Notes: generated by a model from the sequence alone, not told the origin. A stretch of DNA of 64,000 nucleotides from Clostridioides difficile (GCA_012955965.1 JABBZI010000014.1:1-64000), one strand, 5' to 3'; positions 8,297 through 17,518 are shown, counted from the first letter of the stretch. Program-made: numbers and translations.

Positions 8297-9277
8297 CTAA
8301 TTTTTATCACTAACAACATTACTATGTATGAATTTTAAAATTTTATTGAAGTACACTGTTTTATCATGCTCATATCCATCAACATGACCAACACCTTCTA
8401 TAAGCCATATCTCTTTTTTATCATGTTTAACTAAATCACACATGTTTTGGCTGTTTCTATAATCACAAACTTTGTCTTCTGTTCCATGTATAAATAGTAT
8501 AGGAACATTAGACTTTTTAACTGCCTCATCTGGTCTTACATCATTGTACCAAAATCCAGATTTAAACTTATTATATAAATCTCCACATGTTATTACATAA
8601 TTGACTAATATCTTTGGTATACGCTTTTCTATTATTCCCATTCTAATAGCTTCTCTCATTTCAGAATAAGGAGAATCTAGTATATAAAAATCAACTTCTT
8701 TATTTCTAGAATTTATCTCTGTATGCATAGCAGCTGTTCCTGCTCCCATAGAAAATCCATGTATTCCTAATCTTCCATCTGGAAATTTATTTTTTACAAA
8801 TTTAACCAAACTATCCAAGTCATACCTTTCATAAAGACCAAATGTATAATTATCCCCTCCACTGTTACCTGTGTTTCTTTGATTATAAATTAATACATTA
8901 TAACCTTTGTCCAAATATCCATATGCTACCTTTAGCATTTCATAATGACAACTTCCTATTCCATGAACAAGTATAATAGTATCTTTTGTCTTTATATTTG
9001 AGGTTATAAAAATACTTTCAAGTTTGTAATTATTAGAACTTTGTATCATCAATTCATCGGTCTTATAATTTTTTAATTTTTCTAGTGGTTTGTCTTTTCT
9101 CTCAGAAAATACTTTTATAACATCTTCTTTTTTTATTAATTGCTCTGAACCAACTGAACTATTATAAACTAATTTACCAAATATATAAGATACAATTAAT
9201 AGGATTAACAGAAACACAACTGATATAATTATAACTTTATCTCTTAAATTAATATAATTTCTAAAATTATTTTTCAT
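8297..9277 (-). CDS. Membrane-anchored alpha/beta hydrolase
   Basis: A serine hydrolase of the alpha/beta fold, 326 residues. One N-terminal membrane segment (about residues 13-33, VIIISVVFLLILLIVSYIFG) would place the enzyme outside the cell, tethered to the membrane. The nucleophile elbow is GFSMGAGTA, the oxyanion region is LVHGIGSCHYEM, and the acid and His are probably in HGTEDKVCDY and EGVGHVDGYEH. It resembles the BAAT/YqkD-like lysophospholipase group. Substrate is unknown; esterase or peptidase activity is equally possible. The ribosome site before the ATG is weak. Monocistronic, with its own terminator. Confidence 0.85.
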   Translation of the reverse strand: MKNNFRNYINLRDKVIIISVVFLLILLIVSYIFGKLVYNSSVGSEQLIKKEDVIKVFSERKDKPLEKLKNYKTDELMIQSSNNYKLESIFITSNIKTKDTIILVHGIGSCHYEMLKVAYGYLDKGYNVLIYNQRNTGNSGGDNYTFGLYERYDLDSLVKFVKNKFPDGRLGIHGFSMGAGTAAMHTEINSRNKEVDFYILDSPYSEMREAIRMGIIEKRIPKILVNYVITCGDLYNKFKSGFWYNDVRPDEAVKKSNVPILFIHGTEDKVCDYRNSQNMCDLVKHDKKEIWLIEGVGHVDGYEHDKTVYFNKILKFIHSNVVSDKN

Positions 9278-9451
9278 ATTTATTTACCATACAATTTCCT
9301 AGATTATATTTTTTAAGTAATAGAATTATTCCTTATATTACTCTTATGATTTCTATTATACCCATTAACATACTAAAATTACAAATTTTATTTAGTATTA
9401 ATAAATTGTTATATTATATAATAAATAGTCTTAGAATCTCATTATATAATA

Positions 9452-10306
9452 TTATTTGAATATTCTTCTATATTTTTCTTCTTCTTCTTCAGTAAATACA
9501 TTAAATACAACTTTCAAGTTTTTTTCAGGATTTTCTTTTAACCATAATCTAACTCTGCTTACAGCAAGATTAGCTGCTTCTTTTTTTGGATACCCAAATA
9601 CACCTGTAGAAATTCCACAAAAAACAATATTTTTTATTTCTTCAATTTCTTTTATTGTGTTTAAGCATGATTTATAGCAATGAAGAAGTTGCTTTTCTTG
9701 TTCTTTACTTGGTTGACCACCAGATACAATAGGACCAACAGTATGTACTACAAATTTTGAAGGTAGGCAATAACCTCTTGTTATTTTAGCATCTCCAGTA
9801 TATTCTAAATGACCTTGTTTTTTTATTATTTTATCACAATCTTCTCTAAGTCTAGGACCTGCACATGAATGTATCTCATTATCCACACATAAATGTAATG
9901 GTTGTAAACATCCTAACAACTTATTGTTTGCAGCATTCACTATTGCATCTGCTTTTAAACTTGTTATATTTCCTCTCCATATAGCAATACCTTCCTCTAC
10001 TTCTTCTATATCATTTACATCTACTAACTCTCTTTCTTCACATTCAATTAACAATAAATTATGTAACATACTAAGTATTTCTGGAGCAATTTCTTTTGGT
10101 GGATATACATTCAAAAGTCCTCTAAGTATATCTCTAGGCTTAATTTCATCATTTGATAAATTGTATATTTTAGAAGGAACTTCTTTTGAAAAATATGCAA
10201 TTAAAGTGTTTATATTTTTCTTTCTTTGTTCGTCAGTTAGAGGCTTGATACTTTTATCAAAATCCTCAAATAAATTTACATCATTAGCATAGTCTCTCCA
10301 CTTCAT
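9452..10306 (-). CDS. Zinc-type macrodomain protein (ADP-ribosyl hydrolase)
   Basis: A cytoplasmic macrodomain protein of 284 residues. I place the start at the ATG at 10306, 8 bases after GGAGAG; the frame continues to 10363 without a better site. An N-terminal helical region of about 110 residues precedes the macrodomain. The domain has NAANNKLLGC, then the segment PLHLCVDNEIHSCAG and LREDC, the Cys/His pattern of the zinc-dependent macrodomain class (SauMacro/SpyMacro-like) that removes ADP-ribose from protein. Phosphate-loop residues are in GISTGVFGYPKKEAA. In several Gram-positives this class is linked to a SirTM ADP-ribosyltransferase and lipoate genes; none is present here, so it acts alone or on distant partners. 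Confidence 0.87.
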   Translation of the reverse strand: MKWRDYANDVNLFEDFDKSIKPLTDEQRKKNINTLIAYFSKEVPSKIYNLSNDEIKPRDILRGLLNVYPPKEIAPEILSMLHNLLLIECEERELVDVNDIEEVEEGIAIWRGNITSLKADAIVNAANNKLLGCLQPLHLCVDNEIHSCAGPRLREDCDKIIKKQGHLEYTGDAKITRGYCLPSKFVVHTVGPIVSGGQPSKEQEKQLLHCYKSCLNTIKEIEEIKNIVFCGISTGVFGYPKKEAANLAVSRVRLWLKENPEKNLKVVFNVFTEEEEEKYRRIFK

Positions 10307-10529
10307 AGCCATCTCTCCATTCTCATATTTTAGGATTGTAAAATAATTATGTATTATGTACATGTTTATTTATTTCTATAAACACTTACATAAATCCTGT
10401 TAAAAGTGTAAATTTTTTAATATTATTATATTTAAATACAAAATATAGACTATTTTAAATGCTTTATGGTATCTTATGAATAATATATTTTCCTTGTTTT
10501 TAATTTTATTAAACCTGAAAAATAGAAAT

Positions 10530-10581
10530 AAAAAAATCTATTTTGAGAATGGTTTTAAAATTTATCCAAAAATAGGTTTTT
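10530..10581 (-). terminator. Probable terminator of the opp operon
   Basis: AAAAATCTATTTT (10532-10544) pairs with AAAATAGGTTTTT (10569-10581) with one mismatch; the minus-strand reading ends in a run of seven U. It is 46 bases past the oppF stop. Confidence 0.6.
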
Positions 10582-10626
10582 AGTTCATAATTAATATAAC
10601 TATCCATTATTTAAAATGACCTTATA

Positions 10627-11571
10627 CTAAACAACTTTTAAATTTTCTTGGTATTTATCTATCTCTGATTTAGAAGAATATACAAAATGACCATCTGAAA
10701 CTTCAATCCAGCTCAATGGCTTCTCACTTGAACAATCACATACATTAGAATTATACTCTACTCTATTTCTTGACTTAGCATATTTAGGGTCAGGAATAGG
10801 AATTGCAGAAAGCAAAGATTTTGTATATGGATGAATAGGATTATTATATAATTCATTTGAACTTGCTAATTCTACTAATTTACCATTATACATAACTCCT
10901 ATACGGTCACTAATATGTCTAACCATAGATAAATCATGAGCTATAAATAAACAAGTTAAATTCTTTTCTTGTTGTAATTTTTTAAATAAATTTACAATTT
11001 GTGCCTGTATAGACACATCTAAAGAAGCTATAGGTTCATCAGCTATTATAAAGTCTGGGTCTACTGAAAGAGCTCGTGCTATACCAATACGTTGTCTTTG
11101 CCCACCTGAGAAATCAGAAGGATACTTATTTGCATAACTTCTATCAAGTCCAACTAGATTTAACATCTCATATACTTTATTCATTCTCTCTGTTTTATTT
11201 TTACAGACACCTTGTATTTTCAGTGGTTCTGAAATTATATCTGCAATTGTCATACGTGGATTTAATGATGAAGTAGAATCTTGGAAAATAATCTGCATAC
11301 TTTTATTTACATCTTTTTTTATAAATTTATATGTTTTTTTGTCTGATATGCAATTTCCTTTGTAAATTACTTCTCCACCAGTAGATTCATGTAATCTTAT
11401 TATAGTTTTGCCAGTTGTAGATTTTCCTGAACCTGATTCTCCCACCAATCCAAATATCTCGCCTTTATATATATCGAAACTTATATCATCAACTGCTTTT
11501 ACAGTAGTACTTTTATCCAAATGAAAATATTGTTTTAAGTTCTTTATTTCTAGTATTTTTTCTCTATTCAT
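10627..11571 (-). CDS. oppF: Oligopeptide ABC transporter, ATP-binding protein OppF
   Basis: Second ATPase of the oligopeptide importer, 314 residues, cytoplasmic face of the membrane. Walker A GESGSGKSTTGK, signature FSGGQRQRIGIARAL, Walker B FIIADEPIASLD and H-loop IAHDL are all intact. The C-terminal oligo/dipeptide extension is present (NPIHPYTKSLLSAIPIPDP), as in OppF/DppF. It overlaps oppD by 8 bases and is the last gene of oppB-C-A-D-F. Confidence 0.95.
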   Translation of the reverse strand: MNREKILEIKNLKQYFHLDKSTTVKAVDDISFDIYKGEIFGLVGESGSGKSTTGKTIIRLHESTGGEVIYKGNCISDKKTYKFIKKDVNKSMQIIFQDSTSSLNPRMTIADIISEPLKIQGVCKNKTERMNKVYEMLNLVGLDRSYANKYPSDFSGGQRQRIGIARALSVDPDFIIADEPIASLDVSIQAQIVNLFKKLQQEKNLTCLFIAHDLSMVRHISDRIGVMYNGKLVELASSNELYNNPIHPYTKSLLSAIPIPDPKYAKSRNRVEYNSNVCDCSSEKPLSWIEVSDGHFVYSSKSEIDKYQENLKVV

Positions 11572-12589
11572 TAGAAATCACCCTTCCACAATTTACTCTA
11601 ACTGGTATATCCACTTTAGGTGCATCTGGATGCAATAACCAAGTTGCTGCACTATGTGTATCATTAATTTTAAACATTGGTGGTTCTTTTTCATAATCTA
11701 TTTTAAGAGCATTTTTATTCCTTACTGCAAACGCATCTCCTTTTGGAGGATTCAATAAGTTTGGAGGCATCCCAGGTATATTATATAAATAATCGTCCTG
11801 TGAATCCAAAGTAGGTAATGAACCTAACAATCCCCAAGTATATGGATGTCTAGGGTCATAAAATATATCCTCTACTGTTCCTATTTCTACAATCTTTCCT
11901 GCATACATGACTGCAATTCTATCAGCTATAGTTGCAACTACACCTAAATCATGAGTTATAAATATTATTGATAAACCTATCTTATCTTGCAAGTCCTTTA
12001 TTAAGTCAATTATTTGGGCTTGTATAGTTACATCTAGGGCTGTTGTAGGCTCGTCAGCTATCAATACTTCTGGATTACAAGCAAGTGCTATAGCTATTAC
12101 TATACGTTGTCTCATTCCTCCAGAAAAATGATGTGGAAATTGTTTAAATCTCTTTTCAGGATTATCTATTCCAACCAATTCAATAAGTTCTAGAGCTCTT
12201 TTTTTAGCTTCACTTTTACTTATATCTTGATGAATCAATATAGTTTCTGATATTTGCTTTCCTATAGATATAGTTGGATTAAGAGATGTCATAGGGTCTT
12301 GAAATATCATTGATATATTCTTTCCTCTGATAGACTCCATGTCCTTCTCAGAGTTTTTAACCAAGTCATTTGATTTAAGTAAAATCTCTCCATTTTTAAT
12401 ATATCCATTATATGGGAGTATTCTCATCAAGCTCTTACACAATACAGATTTTCCACAACCAGATTCTCCAACTATAGCAAGTGTTTCACCTTTTTTTAGA
12501 TTGAAAGATACATTTCTTACAGCCTGAACTTCTCCTTCTTCTACTTTAAAACTTACAGATAGATTATTAACCTCCAATAAATGTTCCAA
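11564..12589 (-). CDS. oppD: Oligopeptide ABC transporter, ATP-binding protein OppD
   Basis: First ATPase of the oligopeptide importer, 341 residues. Walker A GESGCGKSVLCK, signature FSGGMRQRIVIAIAL, Walker B LIADEPTTALD and H-loop ITHDL are intact, and the C-terminal oligopeptide extension (DPRHPYTWGLLGSLP, then PPKGDAFAVRN) is present. This last segment usually carries the Cys residues of a [4Fe-4S] site (CxFxxRC); here FAVRN replaces it, so the cluster may be absent. The start is a TTG at 12589 with only a weak GATGG site nearby. It lies 74 bases after oppA, with a hairpin in that gap. Confidence 0.94.
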   Translation of the reverse strand: MEHLLEVNNLSVSFKVEEGEVQAVRNVSFNLKKGETLAIVGESGCGKSVLCKSLMRILPYNGYIKNGEILLKSNDLVKNSEKDMESIRGKNISMIFQDPMTSLNPTISIGKQISETILIHQDISKSEAKKRALELIELVGIDNPEKRFKQFPHHFSGGMRQRIVIAIALACNPEVLIADEPTTALDVTIQAQIIDLIKDLQDKIGLSIIFITHDLGVVATIADRIAVMYAGKIVEIGTVEDIFYDPRHPYTWGLLGSLPTLDSQDDYLYNIPGMPPNLLNPPKGDAFAVRNKNALKIDYEKEPPMFKINDTHSAATWLLHPDAPKVDIPVRVNCGRVISNE

Positions 12590-12613
12590 AAACCATCAAC
12601 CCCTATGCTATTC

Positions 12614-12647
12614 AAACCTTAGGGATATATTTTTATCCCTAAGGTTT
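12614..12647 (-). other. Intercistronic hairpin between oppA and oppD
   Basis: AAACCTTAGGGATA (12614-12627) and its exact complement at 12634-12647 form a 14-bp stem with a 6-base loop. No U tract follows in the transcribed direction, so partial termination or 3' protection of the oppA message is more likely than full termination. It would let the binding protein be made in excess of the ATPases. Confidence 0.7.
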
Positions 12648-12663
12648 CTAATTAATTTAACTA

Positions 12664-14232
12664 TTATTCAATTGTCCAATCAGCTATGTTCCAGAATATA
12701 CCTACACCATGATGGCCTAAAACTGTATCAGGTGTTAACCCTTTGATATTTGGTTTTCCAACATAGATTGCATCTATATAAGCAATAAATGTATAAGGCA
12801 TATCTTTAGTTATTTCTACTTGGAATTGTTTATATAACTTTAACTTTTCATCTTTATTTTCCGTTTCTCTTGCTTTTTGAAGTATTTTATCTATAGTAGG
12901 ATTAGAGTAAGCATTATAATTTGCACCTTTATCTGTTCCAAACACTTTATATGTATGGTCATCTGGGTCAAATGGACTTCCCCAACCTATTAAATGAGCA
13001 TCTTGATTAGCCCAATCTGTTTCAGTTACAACCACTGCTTTAGCATCTACACCTATTTCTTTTAACTGTTGTGCGCATATTTTAGCCATATCAACTCTAA
13101 CTTGGTCACTCTCACCTGCTGTTATTTCAAAAGCTAATTTAGTACCTTCTTTTTCATAAATTCCATCAGAACCTAATTTCCATCCTAGCTTTTCAATTTC
13201 TTGTTTAGCTTTTTTTGGATTATACTCAAACTTTTCTATATCAGGATTGTTATATGCTCCCATTTGTAAAGGTGAATATGCTGGCACACCATGTCCTAAT
13301 AATACACTATCAACTATTGCTTTTCTATCTATTGCATAACTTAAAGCATTTGGCAATCCTTTAGTTTTTTCATCTTTAAAGAACTTAGAATTAAAATTGT
13401 ATAATATACCTCTATAGTCTGCTGTTTTCATTATATTTACTTTAAAATTCTTTTCATCTTTTTCAAAGTTAGACATATCTTTAGGAGTTACTTGAGCTAA
13501 GTCTAATTCTCCTGATTTTAATTGCATTGCTTTAGCCTTATCATCTGGAACAATTTTAAATACTACTTTATCTAGACCTGGTTCTTTTACAAAATAATCA
13601 CTATTTTTAACAAGTGTTATGCTTTGACCTTTATCCCATTTTTCAAGTTTAAATGGTCCAGTTCCTATTGGTTTTTGATTAAATCCATCAGTAGCTATAT
13701 CTTTCCCTTCTAATGCATGTTTTGGTAATATCCCCACTGTCAAATAATCAAGCATTGCTGTATTTGGAGCTTTTAAACTAATTTTTATAGTAGTATCATT
13801 AACTACATCAATTTTTGTTATATCTTCATAATTTGATGCTATTTCAGAAGCATTGTCTGGCTTCATTATAGTTTCTATCGTAAACTTAACATCATTTGCT
13901 GTAAATTTCTCTCCATCATGCCACTTAACATCATCTCTTAAATTAAAAGTATATGTATTTGTTGCCTCATCAAATTTCCAGTCCTTTGCTAGGCAAGGAA
14001 CCACTTTGTTGTTTTCATCATGAGCTGTTAATCCATTAAATATTAATGAATTTATTTCTCCATGTTCATATAGTGCAGGATTTATGCTTGTATAGTCATT
14101 ACTTCCATAAACAAGTACCTTTCCATCTTTAGATGTATCTGCTTTTTTATCTTTGTCTCCTCCACTAGAACAACCTGCCATTAGACTAAGTATCATTACT
14201 AAACTTAAAACTTTTAATTTCTTTAATTTCAT
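12664..14232 (-). CDS. oppA: Oligopeptide-binding lipoprotein OppA
   Basis: Extracytoplasmic peptide receptor, 522 residues, SBP family 5. Signal peptide with lipobox LMAGC, a Lys/Asp linker, then the full domain: LAKDWKFDEATNTYTFNLR, DDVKWHDGEKFTANDVKFTIE, PIGTGPFKLEKW and, late, the region around GWGSPFDPDDHTYKVFGTD. It is third in oppB-C-A-D-F, which is an unusual position for the receptor (it is often first), and is isolated from oppD by a hairpin. In C. difficile the Opp and App importers are reported to influence sporulation through peptide uptake. Confidence 0.95.
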   Translation of the reverse strand: MKLKKLKVLSLVMILSLMAGCSSGGDKDKKADTSKDGKVLVYGSNDYTSINPALYEHGEINSLIFNGLTAHDENNKVVPCLAKDWKFDEATNTYTFNLRDDVKWHDGEKFTANDVKFTIETIMKPDNASEIASNYEDITKIDVVNDTTIKISLKAPNTAMLDYLTVGILPKHALEGKDIATDGFNQKPIGTGPFKLEKWDKGQSITLVKNSDYFVKEPGLDKVVFKIVPDDKAKAMQLKSGELDLAQVTPKDMSNFEKDEKNFKVNIMKTADYRGILYNFNSKFFKDEKTKGLPNALSYAIDRKAIVDSVLLGHGVPAYSPLQMGAYNNPDIEKFEYNPKKAKQEIEKLGWKLGSDGIYEKEGTKLAFEITAGESDQVRVDMAKICAQQLKEIGVDAKAVVVTETDWANQDAHLIGWGSPFDPDDHTYKVFGTDKGANYNAYSNPTIDKILQKARETENKDEKLKLYKQFQVEITKDMPYTFIAYIDAIYVGKPNIKGLTPDTVLGHHGVGIFWNIADWTIE

Positions 14233-14344
14233 GATGCTCCCCCTTTTGCTTTTTATAAAGTATTTTTCAAAACTTTGACCCCATTTATTTAAATAGATAT
14301 TTCAAATACCTCAGTATTTGTTTATTTAGTGCTCAAATGCTGAT

Positions 14345-15256
14345 TTATAAATTACTGGATTTTTTATTATTATTTTTTCTTATATAATTCCCTATATTGG
14401 TTATACACACTAATGTAGTAACTAAAAATATACCCGGAATAAGTATTATCCACCATCTATTTGAAAGTAATGCTTCTTCTGATAAAGATAACATACTTCC
14501 CCAAGAAACAATTTCTATTGGTAAACCTATTCCTAAAAAACTAAGTGTTGATTCAGTCCCAATAGCTGCACCTATGTTTGTTACAACCATAAACATTATT
14601 GATGCCACAAAATTTGGGAGTAAATGCTGTTTTAATGTATAGAAGAATCCTCCTCCCATGCTTTTAGCTGCCAGTATGTATTCACTATTTCTTATTTGCC
14701 TAACCTCTGTTCTTACAATCTTAGATATATTCATCCAACTTGTTATACCTATAACTATAGACATAGATATTGGATTTGAATTTCCAAGTATAGCCTGTAC
14801 AAATATTATGATTAATATTGAAGGTATACTAAGTATAATCTCTGTAAATCTCATCATTGCATCATCTACAAGTTCAGACGCTAAACCACTTATACTACCA
14901 TAAATAATTCCTATAGCAGTTGATATTACAGTAGAAAACAATCCTATAAACAAAGATATTTTTCCTCCATACCATATCATAGAATATATATCTCTACCCA
15001 TTGAGTCTGTTCCAAATAAAAAAGTTTTATTTGGGGCTAAGTTAGAACTTACTAAATCCATGTATGTTGGTTCATGTGTCATTATTAAAGACGAAAATAC
15101 ACTTCCAATAATAATAATTGATAAAATAATAATTGATATATATGGTAATTCTTTAATTTTTTTAAATAAAGTTTTCTTTGTTTTTATATATTCCTCTTCT
15201 GCTACTAAAATATAATTTTCTCCTACAATTTCAAAATCACTAAATTGTGGCTTCAT
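14345..15256 (-). CDS. oppC: Oligopeptide ABC transporter, permease OppC
   Basis: Inner-membrane channel subunit, 303 residues. The ATG at 15256 follows AGGTGAT and is preferred over the upstream in-frame start at 15274. A cytoplasmic N-terminal region (residues 1-35) precedes the first membrane helix, as in OppC/DppC, followed by the family segment LFGTDSMGRDIYSMIWYGGK and five more helices. The EAA loop is AAKSMGGGFFYTLKQHLLPN. The gene overlaps the end of oppB by 17 bases, so the two permeases are translationally coupled. Confidence 0.94.
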   Translation of the reverse strand: MKPQFSDFEIVGENYILVAEEEYIKTKKTLFKKIKELPYISIIILSIIIIGSVFSSLIMTHEPTYMDLVSSNLAPNKTFLFGTDSMGRDIYSMIWYGGKISLFIGLFSTVISTAIGIIYGSISGLASELVDDAMMRFTEIILSIPSILIIIFVQAILGNSNPISMSIVIGITSWMNISKIVRTEVRQIRNSEYILAAKSMGGGFFYTLKQHLLPNFVASIMFMVVTNIGAAIGTESTLSFLGIGLPIEIVSWGSMLSLSEEALLSNRWWIILIPGIFLVTTLVCITNIGNYIRKNNNKKSSNL

Positions 15257-16226
15257 TAGTATCACCTCTATCATATTTCATTCTAGGGTCTATTTTATTG
15301 TTTATAATTTGAGCTAACATATTCCCAAATACTACTAAAGCCCCTGTTATTAAACATAAAACTAATAACATATTATAATCATGATACTTTGCACTTTCAA
15401 AACAAAGAGTTCCTAAGCCTGGGTAAGAAAAAACTTTTTCAACTACATAAGTTCCTCCCAATATGTGAGGTATTGAAATGGCCATTATACTGATATACGA
15501 TGGCATTATATTTCTCAGGCAATGCTTAAAAACAATAGTTCTATTATTTAAACCTTTTGCTTTACATAACAATACATAATCTTCTCTTATTTCTTCTAAC
15601 AATTTATTTCTTATCATATATGTGTAATACCATAAATGGCTTAATATCAGTACTGTAAGAGGTAAGATTAAATGAGACAACCTACTTAATATGCTAGTTT
15701 CTTCTCCCATTGCATAAGCACCACTGCTTGGAAGTATACTTAAGTTTATACTAAATATAAGTATAAGTACTAAAGCAACCCAAAATGATGGAATACAGTT
15801 GGTTATTGTCCCTAACTTACATATAATTCTATCAATGAGCTTATCTTCATGTAGTGTACAAAATATTCCTAACAATAAAGCTAGTACAAATGTAAGTATA
15901 TACCCTGAACCACCCAGTATTATAGTATTTATATAGACATCATTTATAACAGAAGTAACATTTTGTTTATATTTAAATGAAATTCCAAATTCTCCTTTTG
16001 ATGCATCCGAAATCCATTTTATATATTGACTATATATTGGTTCATTCAAGCCAAGCTTTTTCATAGCATTTTCTTTTTCTTGAGTACTCATTCTTTCTAC
16101 TCCATCTCCATAGTAGGAGATTAATGGGTCCCCTGGAGCAAGTCTTGCCATGTAAAAAACAACAAAAGATAATAAAAACATTACTAAAATAAACTGCAAC
16201 AACTTTTTAAGTATATCCTTTAACAA
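15240..16226 (-). CDS. oppB: Oligopeptide ABC transporter, permease OppB
   Basis: Inner-membrane channel subunit, first gene of oppBCADF. The frame is open to 16280, but a TTG at 16226, after AAAGGGGG, gives the family's usual N-terminus (LKDILKKLLQFILVMFLL) and a 328-residue product; the longer version adds 18 atypical residues. Visible are the ARLAPGDPL segment and the EAA loop (CKAKGLNNRTIVFKHCLRN) with GTYVVEKVFSYPGLG downstream. A predicted sigma-A promoter (-10 at 16351-16356) lies about 125 bases upstream. Confidence 0.92.
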   Translation of the reverse strand: MLKDILKKLLQFILVMFLLSFVVFYMARLAPGDPLISYYGDGVERMSTQEKENAMKKLGLNEPIYSQYIKWISDASKGEFGISFKYKQNVTSVINDVYINTIILGGSGYILTFVLALLLGIFCTLHEDKLIDRIICKLGTITNCIPSFWVALVLILIFSINLSILPSSGAYAMGEETSILSRLSHLILPLTVLILSHLWYYTYMIRNKLLEEIREDYVLLCKAKGLNNRTIVFKHCLRNIMPSYISIMAISIPHILGGTYVVEKVFSYPGLGTLCFESAKYHDYNMLLVLCLITGALVVFGNMLAQIINNKIDPRMKYDRGDTNEATI

Positions 16227-16350
16227 ACCCCTATTCCCCCTTTGTTGCAATAAAAAAAACCACATAAAAGTAAACGTCAAGTAACGTTAAAACCTTCGTG
16301 GCTCTATTATCATTAAACAAATTAAATTTTCAATATTTATCTATGAATTA

Positions 16351-16415
16351 ATTTTAGCATCATTTATTAACTGTGTAAACAAACTTTTTAAAAATTGTTA
16401 AAATTTCATCAAATT
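16351..16415 (-). promoter_or_regulatory. Predicted opp promoter with a CodY-like site upstream
   Basis: On the minus strand, -35 TTTACA (16374-16379), a 17-base spacer and -10 TAAAAT (16351-16356). Just upstream, the minus-strand 15-mer AATTTGATGAAATTT (16401-16415) matches the CodY consensus AATTTTCWGAAAATT at 12 positions. Peptide importers are classic CodY targets; binding is inferred. Confidence 0.5.
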
Positions 16416-16489
16416 GTTTTATTTATACCTAAAATAAAATTTTTATGCTCTATTCTCTAGCGTTTATTATGAAATTATAAATTTTTAGG

Positions 16490-16518
16490 TTGACTATATT
16501 GATAAATTATATTATATT
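16490..16518 (+). promoter_or_regulatory. Predicted hsmR-hsmA promoter
   Basis: -35 TTGACT (16490-16495), 17-base spacer, -10 TATATT (16513-16518), ending 34 bases before the hsmR start. The stretch 16281-16552 is otherwise non-coding and holds this promoter and the divergent opp promoter. Confidence 0.6.
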
Positions 16519-16552
16519 AGTTTCTATGCAAACTATTTAAGAGGTGATTTTA

Positions 16553-16987
16553 TTGAAAACTAATTATGATTGTTTTAGAATAGCTATGCTTTTAAAAGAA
16601 CTCTATTCTAAAACTATGTACACAGTAGAAGAAAATTTTAAAGAGAATGGATTAACACATCAACAAATTATAGTTATAAAGCTAATAGCTCATAATCAAG
16701 AGCTTACAATATCACAATTATGTGATGAAATGTCTTTAGCTAAAGGTACAGTTTCAGGTATAATCAGCAGGTTAGAACACATTGGATATGTAGAAAAATT
16801 TAAAAAATCTGAGGATAAAAGAAATACATATGTTAAGTTTACAAATACAGGATTTGAATTTGCAACAAATTTTAAAACTAAAATGCAAGAAAGTTTTAAT
16901 GATATATTTAAAAACTGTGATGAACAAGAATTAAATGACTTAGTAAAAAATCTTAGAAATATATTAACAAAAATAAAGGAGAGATAA
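16553..16987 (+). CDS. hsmR: MarR-family regulator, probable HsmR
   Basis: A 144-residue winged-helix repressor. The start is TTG at 16553, six bases after GAGGTG; the GTG at 16544 overlaps that site. The MarR fold is clear: dimer helix at the N-terminus, recognition region LTISQLCDEMSLAKGTVSGIISRLE and the wing KSEDKRNTYVKFTNTG. It is followed after two bases by an HsmA-family gene. In C. difficile, HsmR is described as a haem-binding MarR regulator that controls its own operon with hsmA. The identification rests on the MarR-HsmA pairing and the position beside opp; haem binding cannot be read from the sequence. Confidence 0.8.
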   Translation: MKTNYDCFRIAMLLKELYSKTMYTVEENFKENGLTHQQIIVIKLIAHNQELTISQLCDEMSLAKGTVSGIISRLEHIGYVEKFKKSEDKRNTYVKFTNTGFEFATNFKTKMQESFNDIFKNCDEQELNDLVKNLRNILTKIKER

Positions 16988-16989
16988 TT

Positions 16990-17388
16990 ATGAATTCTAA
17001 ATTAATACTTGCAATAGTATTTATAACTTCAGCATTAATTTTTTACACTATAGGTGTATTTGGAGAAAGAAAGGCCAAAATTTTAAAAAAGAAGCATGTA
17101 ATCATATTTTGGCTTGGTTTAATATTCGATACATTAGGAACCTTTACCATGAGTAACATAGCTAATAGTAACACATTCTATGTAAAATCAGCTTTATCTC
17201 AAAGCCTTCATAGTATAACAGGCCTTCTTGCAATCGTACTTATGCTTTTTCATGCAGGTTGGGCTACTTTTGTTCTATATAAAGATGATGAAGAAAAGAA
17301 AAAATTCTTCCATAAGTTTAGTATAGTTGTGTGGACTATATGGTTAATTCCATACTTTATAGGTATGTTTATTGGCATGGCTGGATAA
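16990..17388 (+). CDS. hsmA: HsmA-family four-helix membrane protein (haem response)
   Basis: An integral membrane protein of 132 residues with four membrane segments: about 5-24, 36-58, 72-92 and 106-128. The family pattern GERKAKILKKKHVIIFWLG followed by DTLGTFTM, and HSITGLLAIVLMLFHAGWA, contains several His residues (at LHSITG, FHAGW and FFHKF) that could be haem ligands. Known biology: HsmA in C. difficile captures host haem and supports resistance to oxidants. It is coupled to the MarR gene by a two-base gap and ends in a terminator, so the pair is a self-contained operon. The product name is from family recognition; no enzyme motif is seen. Confidence 0.8.
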   Translation: MNSKLILAIVFITSALIFYTIGVFGERKAKILKKKHVIIFWLGLIFDTLGTFTMSNIANSNTFYVKSALSQSLHSITGLLAIVLMLFHAGWATFVLYKDDEEKKKFFHKFSIVVWTIWLIPYFIGMFIGMAG

Positions 17389-17413
17389 TGGATGTATAGT
17401 AGAATATTAAAAT

Positions 17414-17455
17414 AAAGTGTGTAAGAAATTAAATATATACTTACACACTTTTTAT
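17414..17455. terminator. Terminator after hsmA
   Basis: AAAGTGTGTAAG (17414-17425) pairs exactly with CTTACACACTTT (17440-17451), followed by T residues. It lies between convergent genes. Confidence 0.85.
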
Positions 17456-17518
17456 ATATCACATTTTGAATAACTTTTTAAATTGCGTTATGTACACTTG
17501 TGTATAAAATCTAATTTA

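Noticed and set aside
10307-10363. Longer macrodomain reading frame up to 10363
   Set aside because: No ribosome site near the upstream start; GGAGAG fits the ATG at 10306.
16227-16280. OppB start at 16280 instead of TTG 16226
   Set aside because: Extra 18 residues are not typical for OppB, while TTG 16226 follows AAAGGGGG and gives the family N-terminus. Some doubt remains because the start is not ATG.
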